Program-made: the position numbers and the translations under genes
The notes under the pieces: model-generated
The model's input: the letters and a program-made list of their open reading frames with translations, nothing else
Database searches by the model: none
Told to the model about the DNA's origin: nothing
Shown here: positions 1-12,331 of the stretch, piece by piece
Layout of the letters: each line of letters begins with the position of its first letter
Numbering within the stretch: position 1 is the first letter of the stretch
From: Antennarius striatus
Taxonomy: Eukaryota > Chordata > Actinopteri > Lophiiformes > Antennariidae
Assembly: GCF_040054535.1 (NCBI RefSeq)
Contig: NC_090778.1
Span: 8,254,001-8,318,000, forward strand
DNA length: 64,000 bases
Direction of reading: 5' to 3'

Positions 1-828
1 GGAACTGCCTTAAGCATTCTGTTACCCTCTTGAGAAACTCAAATGAAGCCCAATTGTGTGTAAACAGTTTCTTAATGAATTTATGGTCTCTTTTTTTCAT
101 CCCCGAAGTCCTTTGCAATACAGCAAGATGGTCATTTTACACATTATGACCCATTTAGAGTGAATTGAGGATAAAGCAGGGTTTCCTTTAGGCTACTTTG
201 TAACTGAAATGACACTACCACAGCTTGTGCTCGGATTCTCATTGAGATCCAATCAGAACAGAGATAACTGTCCTCTATTTAACATATAGTCTGTGAGAGC
301 ATCTGTAGCAGACAACTGTCAGATGACAGTTCTATGTTTTTTACATTATGCACAACTCTCAATTATTGTGTAATAATCTAATTGTAACATGTATTTGTTA
401 CGTTTTGATGCATTTTTGTGCTTTATAAAACATTTATGTCTGAATTTTGGGGGCTTGGAACGGATTAGGGTATTTGCATGGAAAACGCGTCTCTACTTAC
501 AAAATTTTGTACTTACGAAATTTATTCCAGAACCAATTAATTTCGTGAGTAGATGTACCACTGTATTCACTCTCTGTCCTCTGGACATGTCCAAACCATC
601 TCAGTCTGGCCTCTCTGACTTTATTTCCAAAACCTCTAACATATAAATTTATTTTCATTTCCATTTTTATAGTCGTTATTAACCTTTTTTTCTTTTTTTT
701 TAGTGTTGTTTCCTGAATGCACCTCAGTAATCAGAATAAACAGAATGATTACTAATATGATTTTTAAATAACATTATAGTGAGCCTGTAGAGAAACAGAG
801 TATTATTTCATCTTAGTGATAAATTGGA
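1..828. other. Gene-free stretch with one RTE scrap
   Basis: No coding exon is recognised. The sequence is AT-rich and unremarkable except for an RTE-element scrap at about 565-643, listed separately. The short open frames here have no recognisable protein features. Confidence 0.5.
565..643 (-). mobile_element. Short orphan fragment of RTE-type non-LTR element
   Basis: About 80 bp closely match 12538-12617 of the minus-strand RTE copy in this window and the reverse complement of 41090-41165 in the plus-strand copy. The matching part encodes the C-terminal tail of the RT polyprotein (the region reading GHVQ). The rest of the element is absent, so this is a relic. Confidence 0.7.
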
Positions 829-1000
829 ATTGGAGCCTCTCACCCTTAGCCATCTGGGATAGGCTCTAACGTCAACCCTGACCCAAAAGGTGAAAAAGCA
901 GCTGAAGATGAGACAATTATGTTCATGTTGTCTTCGAGAAAATGGATGGACATACAGACGGATGGATGGATGGATGGATGGATGGATTGATGGATGGATC
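829..1000 (+). repeat. 3' end of SINE-like repeat with (GGAT)n tail
   Basis: The segment around 845-875 (ATCTGGGATAGGCTCTAACG) matches the conserved 3' region of the SINE-like repeats at 13897, 21681 and 52484. It runs into a GGAT tetranucleotide tail at about 959-1000, as these elements usually do. It is 5'-truncated. Confidence 0.6.
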
Positions 1001-1059
1001 AATCAAGTTCAATCAAGTTTTATTTATGTAGCACTTTATCATGGCAACAGACATCCATC

Positions 1060-1285
1060 ATGAATGGATGGATGGATGGATGGATGGATGGATGGATGGA
1101 TGGATGGATGGATGGATGGATGGATGTGCAAAATTGCAATTTTGTGCAATTTCCTCCAGGATTAATAAAGTATCTATCTATCTGGATGGACGGACGGACG
1201 GACGGACGGACGGACGGACGGACGGACGGACGAACGGACGGACAGACAGACAGATGGATTCATCCATCCATCCATCCATCCAACC
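1060..1285. repeat. Compound tetranucleotide repeats (TGGA)n, (GGAC)n, (CATC)n
   Basis: Perfect TGGA repeats occupy about 1063-1125. A (GGAC)n tract covers about 1186-1243, and CATC units follow at 1261-1282. Between the first two lies a segment reading AATTTCCTCCAGGATTAAT followed by ATCT units, which resembles the tail of another dispersed fish repeat. The Trp/Met/Asp-rich and Pro/Ser/His-rich open frames here are translations of the repeat, not genes. Confidence 0.85.
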
Positions 1286-2443
1286 ATCCTGTTTATCCCT
1301 GTGGATGATTAACTTGGGTAAGCAAGTAAAGGTTGTGTGAGAGTTCATGCTTCAGTGCTTAAATGAGATTTTCCTGCTCACCTGGTCAACAAACATTTTC
1401 ACTGACCTTCTCACCAACAAGGTCTTCTTTGTTGAATTCCATCAAATTCCCATGTTGTTGGGGTGAAATATGGATTTGTCCAAGACTGGATAGAATAATT
1501 CAAGCTATTTCATTTACTCCTAAAGATTTTTATCACAGTTATCCTCAGAATGGTGAGGTGAGGCATACTGATGAAGTACGTGTTTCAGAAAAAAGAACTT
1601 TCAAGGTCACCTTTTCATTTTAAAAAAGCTTCTAAAGCTTCTGATTTTTCACAGATTCACCAGGGGGGCTACTTTTTGCCTTCTGCCTGTCTGATTTCCA
1701 TGTTTTCAAGCAATAATCTCCTGTCAATCACAATTGAGTGGAGACGACAGAAAAGACCAAAGTAAAACTTCACGAAATTAGCTGGTATGAGGCACAGAGA
1801 GGGAAGCTGGGTTTTTAGGTGGAGCTTTATTTGAGGACTTGTTTCTTAAGAAAATGAACAAAAAATGGAAAGATGGTTATTTTTAACAAGAATAAGAATC
1901 TGAAAACTGGCACAAAACAGTAACATATTTAGTAAGAATCAATATTTAAATTGTGATTTTTTTGTTTCTCTCTTTCTCTCTCTGTTTTGGAAATTGGCCA
2001 CCTGGACAATATATGTTAAATAGCCTTTGAAGTCCTCCATTTTGATTCAAACATCACATAGCATTGAAGATCTTTTTCGGACATGTTCCACACTTGCCCA
2101 GTATTTACAGGTCACCCAAATGATAAAAAGGCCTTTGGCGTGTCTGCATCACTGTACTGATTTGTTCATGTAGCACAGATGTGCTCTAAAAAAGGACATT
2201 TAATATCACTGCGTTTCAAGTAAATAGCAAAGAATCAACACAATCAAGATCAAACACAAAGTACACAAGCGGCTCGGACAAAAGCAGGCATTTCATCCAG
2301 GTTTCATAAATACTCGTAACTAACATGTTCTGAAAAGTTTACAGGACTGCAAGCCAGACAGAACAATAAATAAATGCTATTATCTACAACATTCGCATTC
2401 ACAATTTGCACACAAAAAACCTTAAAATTATATTAGGTCTGAT
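1286..2443. other. Gene-free stretch left of the BEL element
   Basis: No coding exon, RNA gene or repeat family is recognised here. The last five bases (CTGAT) are the left target-site duplication of the LTR element. Confidence 0.5.
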
Positions 2444-2830
2444 TGTTGTGACTTTATTTGAAGGATGTGATTTGCTACATAAATATTCATAACTTAATAA
2501 TTCATGTCAGACAGTTCATCCGATATTTGTTAAATATGTAGTTAAAAGAATATGTATTTTATTTCATAGTATTTTTATTAGGAAAAGGGGAATAAGTTAG
2601 GAGCTAAAAATTGAAATTGATTACTTGTTTATGGCGGTCTGATTTTAGTGATGCACTAGGTGCGAAGAAGTAGAAGAAGCAGAAGAAGAATTGTTGTTGT
2701 TAGCAGGCAAGCTAAGAAGCCTCAGTTGTTTTGGGAGATGTACAACCCTTTTTTTGATTCAGTAAAGAAAGCTGCCTCAGTACAAGGACAGAGTCTCGTC
2801 TCGTCATTTTGTGGAGTTTAATTCATTACA
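2444..2830 (+). repeat. 5' LTR of BEL/Pao element
   Basis: This 387-bp direct repeat begins TGTTGTGACTTTATTTGAAG and ends in TTACA. It differs from the 3' LTR by roughly a dozen substitutions plus one 9-bp GAA/GCA-rich length difference, by eye about 97% identity. That suggests a moderately old insertion. Confidence 0.93.
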
Positions 2831-2835
2831 TTTTT

Positions 2836-2852
2836 TGGTGCCGAAACCCGGG
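2836..2852 (+). other. tRNA primer-binding site
   Basis: The sequence TGGTGCCGAAACCCGGG lies 5 bp downstream of the 5' LTR end. It has the TGG...CCCGGG form expected for complementarity to a tRNA 3' end. The particular tRNA was not assigned. Confidence 0.75.
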
Positions 2853-2872
2853 AGTGGGATAAGCTACAAGAC

Positions 2873-4280
2873 GTGGCAGACGACGATGCTGAAACGCGAC
2901 CGGACTTCGGAGAACGTGTTGAAAAGTTTAAACGGAAACGTCGGACAATACGGAGTTCAACTACGAGGCTGTTGAATCAGATGGATGCTGAATTACTAAA
3001 GGATGATTTAGATATGGATCGTGTACGGGAGATGCTGGCTGTGTTGTCAGCAAAGGAGGACAGCTTGAGCTTGCTTGATCGGGAAATTGAGGAGTTCACT
3101 TCTCTGGACGACGTGGAGGCAGAACACAGAACTCGCAGAGGAATATAAGGACCATATCATCGGGATGAAATCACGAGCTCACAGGATGCTAAGGGCTCAT
3201 GAAACTGTGAGTAACGCAAACCTGCTCGTCTAAGTGATGCAAGTGCCAACTCGGCTGGATCTCATCACAGCAATACCTCAGTAAAGTTGCCAAAACTGAT
3301 GATTGAGAAGTTTAATGGAGATGTAAGTTTGTGGCAGAAATTTTGGAGCCAATATGAAAATGCTATTCACAGCAATTATGTACTTTGTAAGAGAGAAAAG
3401 TTTAACTACCTGAAAACGTACCTGACAGGACCGGCTGCAAAGGCAGCAGCAGGACTCACACTCTCAGATGATAACTATGATGCTGCAGTTAATATACTCC
3501 AAAACAGATTTGGAAGGAAGGATCTCATTGTAAATGCACACATGACAAAGCTACTGAATCTCACTCCTGTGAAAAAAATCCTCTGAAGTCAGTGCATTGA
3601 GACAGCTATACGATGAATGTGAAATACAAACCAAGAATTTGGAGTCACTCGGAGTAGTATCAGATACTTATGGAAGCATGCTATGCTCAATACTACTGCA
3701 AATGATGCCGGAGGACATGGCTCTTGAATGTAGCCGTCAAAAGGGAGAAAGTGATGAATGAAGGGTACCTCTAACGTTCCTGCAGAAGGAGGTTCAGAGC
3801 CGAGAGAGAACTTTGCAAATGATGAGATCATACAATCAAAAAGAGAGCCAGCCCACATACAAGCCATGGAATAAATCGCACTTCTCCAGCGACATGAAAC
3901 TCAGGAAACCGAGCATGGCATCTGCAGCTGCGTTACATACAGTTACCCGAAAGACACAAAACTGCCTGTTCTGTGAAAGCACTAAGCACAGATCAGAAAA
4001 ATGTCCAGACCATGATGTTGCTGCTCGCAAAGACAAACTGAAACGGCTAGGCAGATGCTTTATCTGCTTGGGACCTAAAGACATCGCAAGGTTCTGCAGA
4101 TTAAAGGGCATGTCATGTGCTCCATGTAGAGGCAGACATCATGTAGCCATCTGTGAAGGGAATGAAGTGCGCACACCTGCAACTCCAGAAAACACATTTC
4201 TTCAGTCATTCCCCAAGTTGAACAGACCAAAACTGGCTGTGAGAACACTGTATTATTACAAACTGCCAAGGCATGGGTGA
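2873..4280 (+). pseudogene. BEL/Pao gag region (broken)
   Basis: Three open segments in different frames (2873-3148, 3287-3586, 3813-4280) together look like a BEL/Pao Gag. The first is charged and helical, with no ATG at its start (the frame opens at GTG). The second contains the FNGDVSLWQKFWSQYENAIH stretch typical of DUF1759, the capsid-like domain of Pao elements. The third has Cys/His-rich zinc knuckles (CLFCESTKHRSEKC, then CFICL and CAPCRGRHHVAIC). Stops and frame shifts at about 3148, 3585 and 3760 separate the segments, so no intact Gag can be made. Confidence 0.85.
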
Positions 4281-4987
4281 TAAGGCCCACTGGTCGAAAG
4301 ATTTTTCGTTGCTTGCTGGATGGAGGAAGTCAAAAAAGCTTTGTGCATGAGAACGTAGTGAAAGCATTAAAGCTACCCATCATCAAGCAGGGGACCTTCC
4401 ACCTACATACCTTTGGCTCCTCCGCTCCGACTACAGTGAAGCGCAACATCGTGAAACTCAATTTAGAGAATGTCTGGGATAAGCAGCAGAGTATCGAGAT
4501 AGAGGCAGTAGTAACACCTCAAGTTTGTACGGCTGTTTTGAAGGTTCCTGGTGAGCACATACAAACTGAGATGAAGAGGAGAGGTCTATTACTCGCTGAT
4601 TTTCCTGGAGATGAAAAACCCGAACTTTCTCTGCTAATTGGCTCTGATTACTATTGGAAGATAGTAACTGGACATGTAGAGAGACTGACAGAGAGCTTGA
4701 TGGCGCTAGAGACCACATTTGGACGGGCAGTGCAGGGCCCAGTAGCATTGTCCAGTATGACAGAGATGACATGCATGCAGATCCAGCTAAGTGAGGCTGC
4801 GCAGATTGATAAGCAGCTACATGCATTATGGGAGCTGGAATCACTGGGCATCATAAATGAAAAGACGGAGTGCCCAGAGGGAACGGAAGCTCTGCAGAGG
4901 TTCCATCTACAAAGATGGGCGTTATCAGGTGGAGTTGCCATGGCGACAAGATCATCCTCCGCTCCAGAACAACTACCACATTGCTAA
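4277..4987 (+). pseudogene. BEL/Pao aspartic protease region
   Basis: An open frame of 236 codons starts with the retropepsin-like active-site stretch CLLDGGSQKSFV and later has the LLIGSDYYWKI block usual in Pao proteases. The canonical catalytic triad is D-S/T-G; here it reads D-G-G, which may abolish activity. The frame overlaps the RT frame at 4857 and is lost near 4860, probably by a small frameshift, because the RT N-terminal region continues in another frame. Confidence 0.82.
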
Positions 4988-6697
4988 GAAAAGGCTGGAA
5001 AGTTTGAAGGTGAAACTTAAGAAAGATGTTACGTTTTTCAGCAAATACAATGATGTGCTGGAGGACTACATAAGACAGGGAATAACTGAGGATGTGCCGA
5101 GCGATCATACACCAGTACCTGGCAGTGAGACTTACTACGTACTTCATCATGCTGTATTGAGAGAGGATAAGGTGACAACAAAACTGCGAGTCATGTTTGA
5201 TGTTTCGTCCCATGAAGATGGAAGTACTGTCTATGACTGTCTATTAACAGGTTCCAACCTGAATCCGGATTTGATAAGTGTCTTGATTAAATTCAGGCTG
5301 CATGAAATTGCATACATGGTAGATCTCAAAAAGGCATTTCTGCAGATATCACTGTCAGAGCAAGACCGAGATGCAGTAAGGTTTCTGCGGATAACGTCCA
5401 CCATCTGAGGAGAAGGATGAAAAACAGCGCGTGTTAAGGATGACAAGAGTGGCTTTTGGAGCTTCTTCAAGTCCATTCTTACTTGCAGCCACCATAAGGA
5501 AACACCTGAAGCGATATGAGTCCGAATACCCACAGGTGGTGGAGAGTCTCAAAACCTCACTTTATGTGGATGACTTTATTGCAAGTTCAAAGGAGGTGTT
5601 AGAGGCACACTCAGTGACAATTAAAGCAAAGGACATCATGGCTGCTGCAGGTATGGACCTTTGTAAATGGATGACCAACTCCCCTGAGTTGAAGGAAGAA
5701 TGGCAGGAGAGCCACATGGACTTTGCTGTAAAGCCAGAGACGCACGGGTCAATTCTGAAGGTTCTGGGCTTAGTGTGGAAGCCAGCAACTGACGAATTTG
5801 TGTTCGAACTCAGGAAATTGACCTTAAGTGAGAGGCAGAACACAAAGAGGAGTGTCTTGCAATCATCTGCTCGCATCTTTGATCCTTTAGGATTTGTGAC
5901 CCCTTTTACAATCAGGATAAAGTGCATGTTCCAGGAAATGTGGGAGAGGGGGCTCAGGTGGGATGAGGAACTGCCACCTGATCCAGCAAGAAAATGGCAG
6001 CAGTGGTGTTCAGAACTCCCTCAACTACACCAACTGTCAATCCCAAGGTGGTACAGAACAGATATGCAGTCACAAAACAAGTTAAAACTACATGTGTTCT
6101 GTGATGCGAGCAAAAAGGCTTACAGTGCAGTTGCTTATATCCAGGGAGAAACAAGGGATGGAGAAATGAGTTAGTCTAGTTGCATCCAAGTCCAGAGTTG
6201 CCCCACTCAAGAGGAAGACACTGCCTCGTCTGGAGTTAATGGGAGCTGTAATAGGAGCCAGACTAGGGGGCACTCTCATGAAGTTACTGCAAATAGACAG
6301 AACACAACTCAGACTATGGACAGACTCAAGGATAGTGTTACATTGGATATGTAGTTCCGCACAGAAGTGGAAACAGTTCTTTGCAAACTGAGTGACAGAA
6401 ATCCAATCACTGTCTGACCCAAAATCATGGTCACATTGTCAAGGAAAAATAAATCCAGCTGACCTTCCAACCAGAGGTCTGTCTGTACAGGATCTAAAAC
6501 AGAGCACACTGTGGTGGAACGGACCTAGTGCTTTAATGTCATGTGATCAGTTGGGAGGGGCCAAGAACTTTGTTCAGGATGAGGAGGTGAACTCTGGACT
6601 CAGAAACAAATACCAAGTGACTGTACAGCTAGTGAATGAGGAGGAAAAAGAGCTCACACCAGTTTACACCAGTGTTGTGCCTGGAAAGATACAGTAG
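4857..6697 (+). pseudogene. BEL/Pao reverse transcriptase and RNase H-like region
   Basis: The reverse transcriptase is split over two frames. Segment 4857-5408 holds the fingers and first catalytic block (LRVMFDVSS, then YMVDLKKAFLQI). Segment 5431-6174 holds the palm motif LYVDDFIAS, with the catalytic Asp pair, and the connection region. A TGA ends the first segment at 5408. The RNase H-like block begins with LHVFCDASKKAYSAVAY near 6090 and stops at a TAG at 6172-6174. A further piece (6392-6697) contains the GKINPADLPTRG motif that precedes integrase in Pao elements. Confidence 0.88.
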
Positions 6698-8153
6698 CTT
6701 GAGAAAGGTGTTCAGAGAGACAGCCTGGATAAAGAGGTTCTTGACCAACCTGCTTGCGACCACAAAAACACATGGTGAGCTGACTGCAGAGGAGCTGCAT
6801 GAAGCTGAAAAATATTGGATCAAGGTGACTCAGAGTCAGAGTTTCAGCTCGGAGATCAATCTCTTAAAAGCAGGAAAAGCCCTCAATAATGACTCCAAAA
6901 TAAAAGAGCTAAAACCATTTCTGGATGAGGATGAGCTGCTAAGTGTTGGAGGGAGGCTCCAGTTTTCAGACTTGACAAACAGAGAAAAGCACCCATGGAT
7001 TTTGCCTAACGATCACAGATACACAGAAATGTTGGCACAGTACCAACATGAGAAAGTGATGCATGCGGGTGTAAGAGACACTTTGGTTCAAATCAGAGAA
7101 AGATACTGAATTTTGAGGGGAAGGCAGATAGTTAAGAAAGTTGTGTCACGATGTACTCTTTGTAAGAGATTCAGGGTAAAGGCTGGACAACAGACTACTG
7201 CACCATTGCCCAAGGACCGAATAACAGAGTCACCACCATTCGAAGTCACAGGAGTAGACTTTGCAGGGCCGCTCCATGTGAAGGCACAGGGTTCCATAAA
7301 GAAATCATACATCGCATTATTCACATGTGCAGTGACGAGAGCAATCCACTTAGAACTAGTTTCTGATCAATCTGCAGAAAAATTCCTGTTGGCCTTGAAA
7401 AGGTTCACCTCAAGGAGAGGATTATGCAAGGTGATCTACTCCGACAACTCAAGAACATTCAAAAGAGGTGACAAGGACTTAAAAGAATTATGGGAAAGCG
7501 TCAAAGATCCACAGCTGTTGGAGTTTTTCTCAGAAAAGGGCATCACCTGGCGTTTTATAGCTGAGAGAGCGGCATGGTGGGGAGGATTTTGGGAGAGACT
7601 TGTGCAGTCTGTTAAAGTTATCCTAAGAAAGGTACTTGGGAGAGCTAATGTCAGTTTTGAAGAAATGTGCACCATTCTGACGGAAGCTGAAGCGGTGATA
7701 AACTCAAGGCCGATAACCTATGTGCACAATGTGGTAAAGGAACCACAGCCGCTGACACCTGCTCATTTTCTAGTGGGCCAGAGACTCACTAGCCTTCCTC
7801 CAAAATCATCTCCGGCGGATCCACACCATCCATCAGTGAACAAGGAGGAGATGACTCAGAGATGGAGGTACAGACAAAGACTCATGACCAGCTTCTGGAA
7901 CAGCTGGCGAAAGGAATACCTGTTGGACTTAAAATCAGCTCATCGCTGCGAGACGCCACAGCCTTCCCAGCTGAACATGGGGGATGTTATTCTCATCGGG
8001 GAGGATAACACACCAAGGCAGTCCTGGAAACTAGGAAGAGTTGAGGAACTGCTTCCAGGTCATGATGGAATTGTCCGCTCATGTGCCGTTAGCACTACTT
8101 CAGGGACTGTTTTACGTAGACCAGTTCAGTTGTTATATTCTCTGGAGATTTAG
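6636..8153 (+). pseudogene. BEL/Pao integrase region
   Basis: The N-terminal zinc-binding HHCC module is split by a stop at 7107-7109. The His pair is in segment 6636-7109 (YQHEKVMHAGV) and the Cys pair in 7113-8153 (CTLCKRF). The second segment carries the rve core, with the first Asp in VDFAGPL, the second in IYSDNSRTF and the Glu in AAWWGGFWERLVQSVK. After it come a linker and a C-terminal domain of the DUF5641 type. This is the longest intact part of the element (346 codons), but one frame break keeps it from being a complete integrase. Confidence 0.88.
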
Positions 8154-8170
8154 ATGACACATAGGTCATC

Positions 8171-8180
8171 GGGGGGAGGA
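8171..8180 (+). other. Polypurine tract of BEL/Pao element
   Basis: GGGGGGAGGA lies immediately before the 3' LTR. This is the expected position and composition for the primer of plus-strand DNA synthesis. Confidence 0.75.
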
Positions 8181-8558
8181 TGTTGTGACTTTATTTGAAG
8201 GATGTGATTTGCTACATAAATATTCATAAGTTAATAATTCATGTCAGACAGTTCATCTGATATATGTTAGATATGTAGTTAAAAGAATATGTATTTTATT
8301 TCATAGTATTGTTATTAGGAAAAGGGGAATAAGTTAGGAGCTAAAAATTGAAATTGATTACTTCTTTATGGCGGTCTGATTTCAGTAACGCACTAGGTGC
8401 GAAGAAGTAGAAGAAGAATTGTTGTTGTTAGGAGGCAAGCTAAGAAGCCTCAGTTGTTTTGAGAGATGTACAACCCTTTTTTTGATTCAGTAAAGAAAGC
8501 TGCCTCAGTACAAGGACAGAGTCTCGTCTCGTCATTTTGTGGAGTTTAATTCCTTACA
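8181..8558 (+). repeat. 3' LTR of BEL/Pao element
   Basis: This is the partner of the LTR at 2444-2830. It is followed directly by the CTGAT target-site duplication (8559-8563). Confidence 0.93.
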
Positions 8559-8563
8559 CTGAT

Positions 8564-11500
8564 GCCTTACCAGTTCATAAACAAAAATTAGTAGCATGTT
8601 TAATCTAACTTAGAACATAGAAGCAGTCTGTGGAATGTCCTCTTGCTTACGCTGAATGCTGTAATAACACCCAGTATGCTTGTAGCCCTTTCACCATAGA
8701 AAGGGCTACAAACACAACAGCTGCACAAATGGATTTGATTACAAATAATAAATGCAAACAGAATTATTCTGTTTTATTGTTTGTAGCATAATAATATGAA
8801 TACTAGGTGAAAAAATATTCATTTTAATTAATCGTAACCTGACTTTTTGAAGTGCTGAAGTGCAGCCACGTTAAAAATGTCGCCTTGATATTTACTATTA
8901 GTCAAACCTGCAGTACATTCACAAAACGTGCCATGGTGGCAGGGTTAGAAGGTTGAAAGAGTATTTTTCATGATGAAACAACAAAACAACCAACTCATGG
9001 GACAGCAAGAGTCCAAGATAGAGACCATCTCAATGCATTTTGGTGGAAAGGCCTAAATGCAAAAACTGATTCAGGGATGACAATTTTAAATAAGAAGTGA
9101 GCAGGACCCTGAATAAATCCTGCTTTCTCACACGGAAGTTAGAATACAAAAAAATGCACCCTCATCTTTCATGCAATATGTTGGTTAGACTTTCAAATAG
9201 AAAAGCAGTTTTACTTCTGGTAGAAAGGAAAGGGAGCTGCATTTTTTTCCAACAGCATATACACTAAGCTGAAAAGTTAAGCAGACTGACAATAAATTCA
9301 ACATTCGATGTGGAACCTTATAATCAGGGCATTCTTTTATTCTGTTTTTTCACAAGTAAAATTGTTGTTTTACTTGTAAATATACACATACTGAAACAAT
9401 TCAGTTGCACCACATTGTGTCAAGACAATATGATACACAATATTTTTATTCAATCTATGTTTGTCTTGCTTGCAACCAGTTTCAGGTAAATTTTCAAAGA
9501 AAATTCATGCCTTTTTAACTGGAACAAGGGTTGGCGCTATCTAATTGATCAGCGTCGCATTGATTTATGCCTGTTTATCCCCATGTTATTCGAAGGATTG
9601 AGGCACTGCATTGTTTTTTCAGTGGTCTCCTTCTTAATGCAGGTTTGATCTCTGGATTCTGCTTCACATAAAGATGGATAGCCTTTTTAAACCAAAGCTC
9701 AGCATTTATAAGATAGTGGATATGACACCATCTAACTGCTCTAAATGTTTGAAAGTCTTTCCTGGTATCAGAACTGACATCAGGCAAATATGAGTCAAAT
9801 CCTTAGTGCTATAAAATCCACATAAAGAGTTGGGAGTTAGACATTTTGTGCATTTAGAAAATGTGTTAGGGTTTTTGGAGAGACATCATACTGACTGGTT
9901 GCTTTTGGCCATCTGAGCGTGCTGCCTGACTTGGGTTCACTCCAGACGATCTCATTTGAAAATCAAAGTATGACAACATCAAAGTGCTGATGATTATCAG
10001 GCTCAGGAGCAGACTGGACACATCATGTGATGTGGGTTTGATGCATCTGAAGACAGATTCCCTCTTTCTGACAATAAGACAGCAAAATAAATGGACAGTC
10101 CACTGACTTTCACTTCAGGAGGGGTCTGAACTTAATAACTGTTAATAAACACAAACAGTATGATTTAATTATGTCTTTCCACTTTCTCTGTCATTAAAAT
10201 GGGTTTGATAAATAAATGATAGATAAATGATGGAATCCTGGACTTAAATCAAAGCATCTTTCTGCTACTTAATGATCTTCAATAAGAATTGTAAGAAAGA
10301 ATCTGAATCTGTCATTATTGTTTGGATACTAATACTAACCTCACAGTTTGAATAATACGATTAATCCAAATAAAACTCATTCATAATTAAAATGAAATTG
10401 GTTTATAATGTGGTGTCATACAGGAACATGTATTAATAAGCAAATGCTGTAGTGCTTAAGATCTGAATTTTATATATTTCCCTCATATTTTTTACAAATC
10501 TGGACTTTACTAAAGTGATTGCTCATTTCCTTCTATTATATGGTGTTAATGGTTTAATTATGTCATTTTGTGACATGCTGGTTGCAGGATGTAGATGTTG
10601 TAGCTCCTTGCTGATTCTGTTAAAGGTGTCCATCTGTCATTCTGCCCCACCCTTGAAAGTAATAGCTCAGGAGATTTGGCACAAATGTCCTCTCTGCCTG
10701 TAAGATTAAGTGACTAGATTTTAGTGACCACAGGTCAAGGACATTCACCTCACAACAGCCCTACTCGCATGAATGTTTCTTCAGGGGAACGCATCGAGAC
10801 AAAAGTCTCTGTTGTGGTCCCACCTGGGGAAGGAAACTGTTACCAAACCCTGTTCTGTCTGAAGTGTCAGAGACAAAAGGATGTATGATGTTTCCACAAT
10901 GATCAAAATCCTCTCACCACTTCATCTCTTGTGGCTGCAGGAGGTTGCAAAAAGTGCATCAGTTGCAAGAGGATTGCTCTTTAGTTCACAGGTCTTTGCT
11001 TCTGTCAGGGAGAATATGTGACCCTTCTCTGAGATCTCTCACTTAATCAAACATCAAGATGTCACAGCAAGACCCATGGAGAGTAGTCTCCTTGTAATGA
11101 ACAATTTACACAATTTATACAGAATGGTTCAAATAGTACACACAGCAATTACATCTGCCATTTCAAATAAGTGAAGCAGCAAAGATAATAGCTTCATTCA
11201 GGAGACTTTCAAGGTAATTCAGGAAGGAACAAATCACATTCACATAAATACATACTTACGATCAGAGGATGAAAGTAATGAAGGTGCAATTGCTGTCTTT
11301 CAAATTTATTTTTGTATTAATGTTGCAGTTTCACATTATGTTCAATTTTGTTTCAGTCATGTATTGTTGCCTGACATTGTAAAATATATTATTTATTTTA
11401 TTACTTTCTTACTTGTGTATATTTGTGGAGGTTAAACATCTACACAGCATGGGGTTTATTTTTGTTTTATACCAGAAACCATCAGAATCTGTAATGGCTC

Positions 11501-12331
11501 GTACATAGATGTTTTTTACTTATATAAAGCCGTATTGTATATGCGCCAAATCATTAAATGAATAAAGTTTTCATTGCACAATCATTTTGTTTTTCTGCAC
11601 TCATCCCTCCTGACCATCCTGATGCTTGTTCACTCAACATCGGCTGTTACCTGTAGCATCAATCCCTGATAACAACTGTCCCTGAATGACCTGACCACAG
11701 GAAGCACAGCCTTTGCAAACGTGCACCGTCAAAACTGGATGATGTTTTAATAACATATCAGATCTACGGCTGCATTTTATGATATTTCCAAACAAGAACA
11801 TAAAACCACTTAAGAGGCTTGAGGAAGAACCAGACTTTAACAGATATCATGAGGCTGGTGTGAAGTGATCGAATTCCAGCTTAATAAACCAATAAAATCC
11901 CACTGGAGTAGAGTGCATTTGTCTTCTCAGCTTCATCCAGCCTGCAGCAATCCAGGCAGACAGAAAGAAGAGAGCGTGCTGCAGCTGCTACCATTCACAG
12001 ACAAACTCAAGTGCATCTTATTGTCATGCAGATGACAGTCTGAGCTACAGCAGCAGCAGAGCAGCTTTTATTTCTGTCAGTGAGGCTGGATCCGATTGGA
12101 AATAGCAGCTTGATTATTTAAGTCGTTATTTAAGATCATGTACATGTGACCCTTATAGTATTTGGTGTGTTCAGCCAAAGCAGGACTCTGATCAGCCGGT
12201 CTACAACTCTGGTCAAAACTGAAATATATCAACAAATCCTGGGTAGATTAACATCCGAGTAGTTTCACAAATTCATGCTTCCCAGAACCCAAATGGCTTT
12301 GTCATCCTCTTACTTTTCGTCCAGCTCCTAT
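8564..12331. other. Gene-free, low-repeat stretch
   Basis: No exon, RNA gene or known repeat is recognised across 3.7 kb. Short imperfect hairpins are present, for example 13-bp arms at 8680-8692 and 8699-8711, and 10-bp arms at 9352-9361 and 9368-9377. The relative absence of repeats, compared with the rest of the window, and the position beside a znf608-like exon make it a reasonable place to look for conserved non-coding elements. None can be proved from one sequence. Confidence 0.4.

Larger units (their letters stand above)
2444..8558 (+). mobile_element. BEL/Pao-type LTR retrotransposon, degenerate
   Basis: A 6.1-kb element is bounded by two direct LTRs (2444-2830 and 8181-8558) that start TGTTGTGAC and end TTACA. 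The 5-bp sequence CTGAT flanks both sides (2439-2443 and 8559-8563). Inside, in order, are a primer-binding site, gag with a DUF1759-like part and zinc knuckles, an aspartic protease, a Pao-type reverse transcriptase, an RNase H-like region and an integrase. The order PR-RT-RH-IN and the protein style are those of BEL/Pao. The coding region is broken by several stops and frame changes, so this copy should be non-autonomous. No env-like frame is seen. It lies in what is probably a znf608 intron or flank. Confidence 0.93.

Noticed and set aside
2444..8558. Endogenous retrovirus with envelope
   Set aside because: No envelope-like frame exists between integrase and the 3' LTR; only about 30 bp separate the integrase stop from the LTR. 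The domain style is BEL/Pao, not vertebrate retrovirus.
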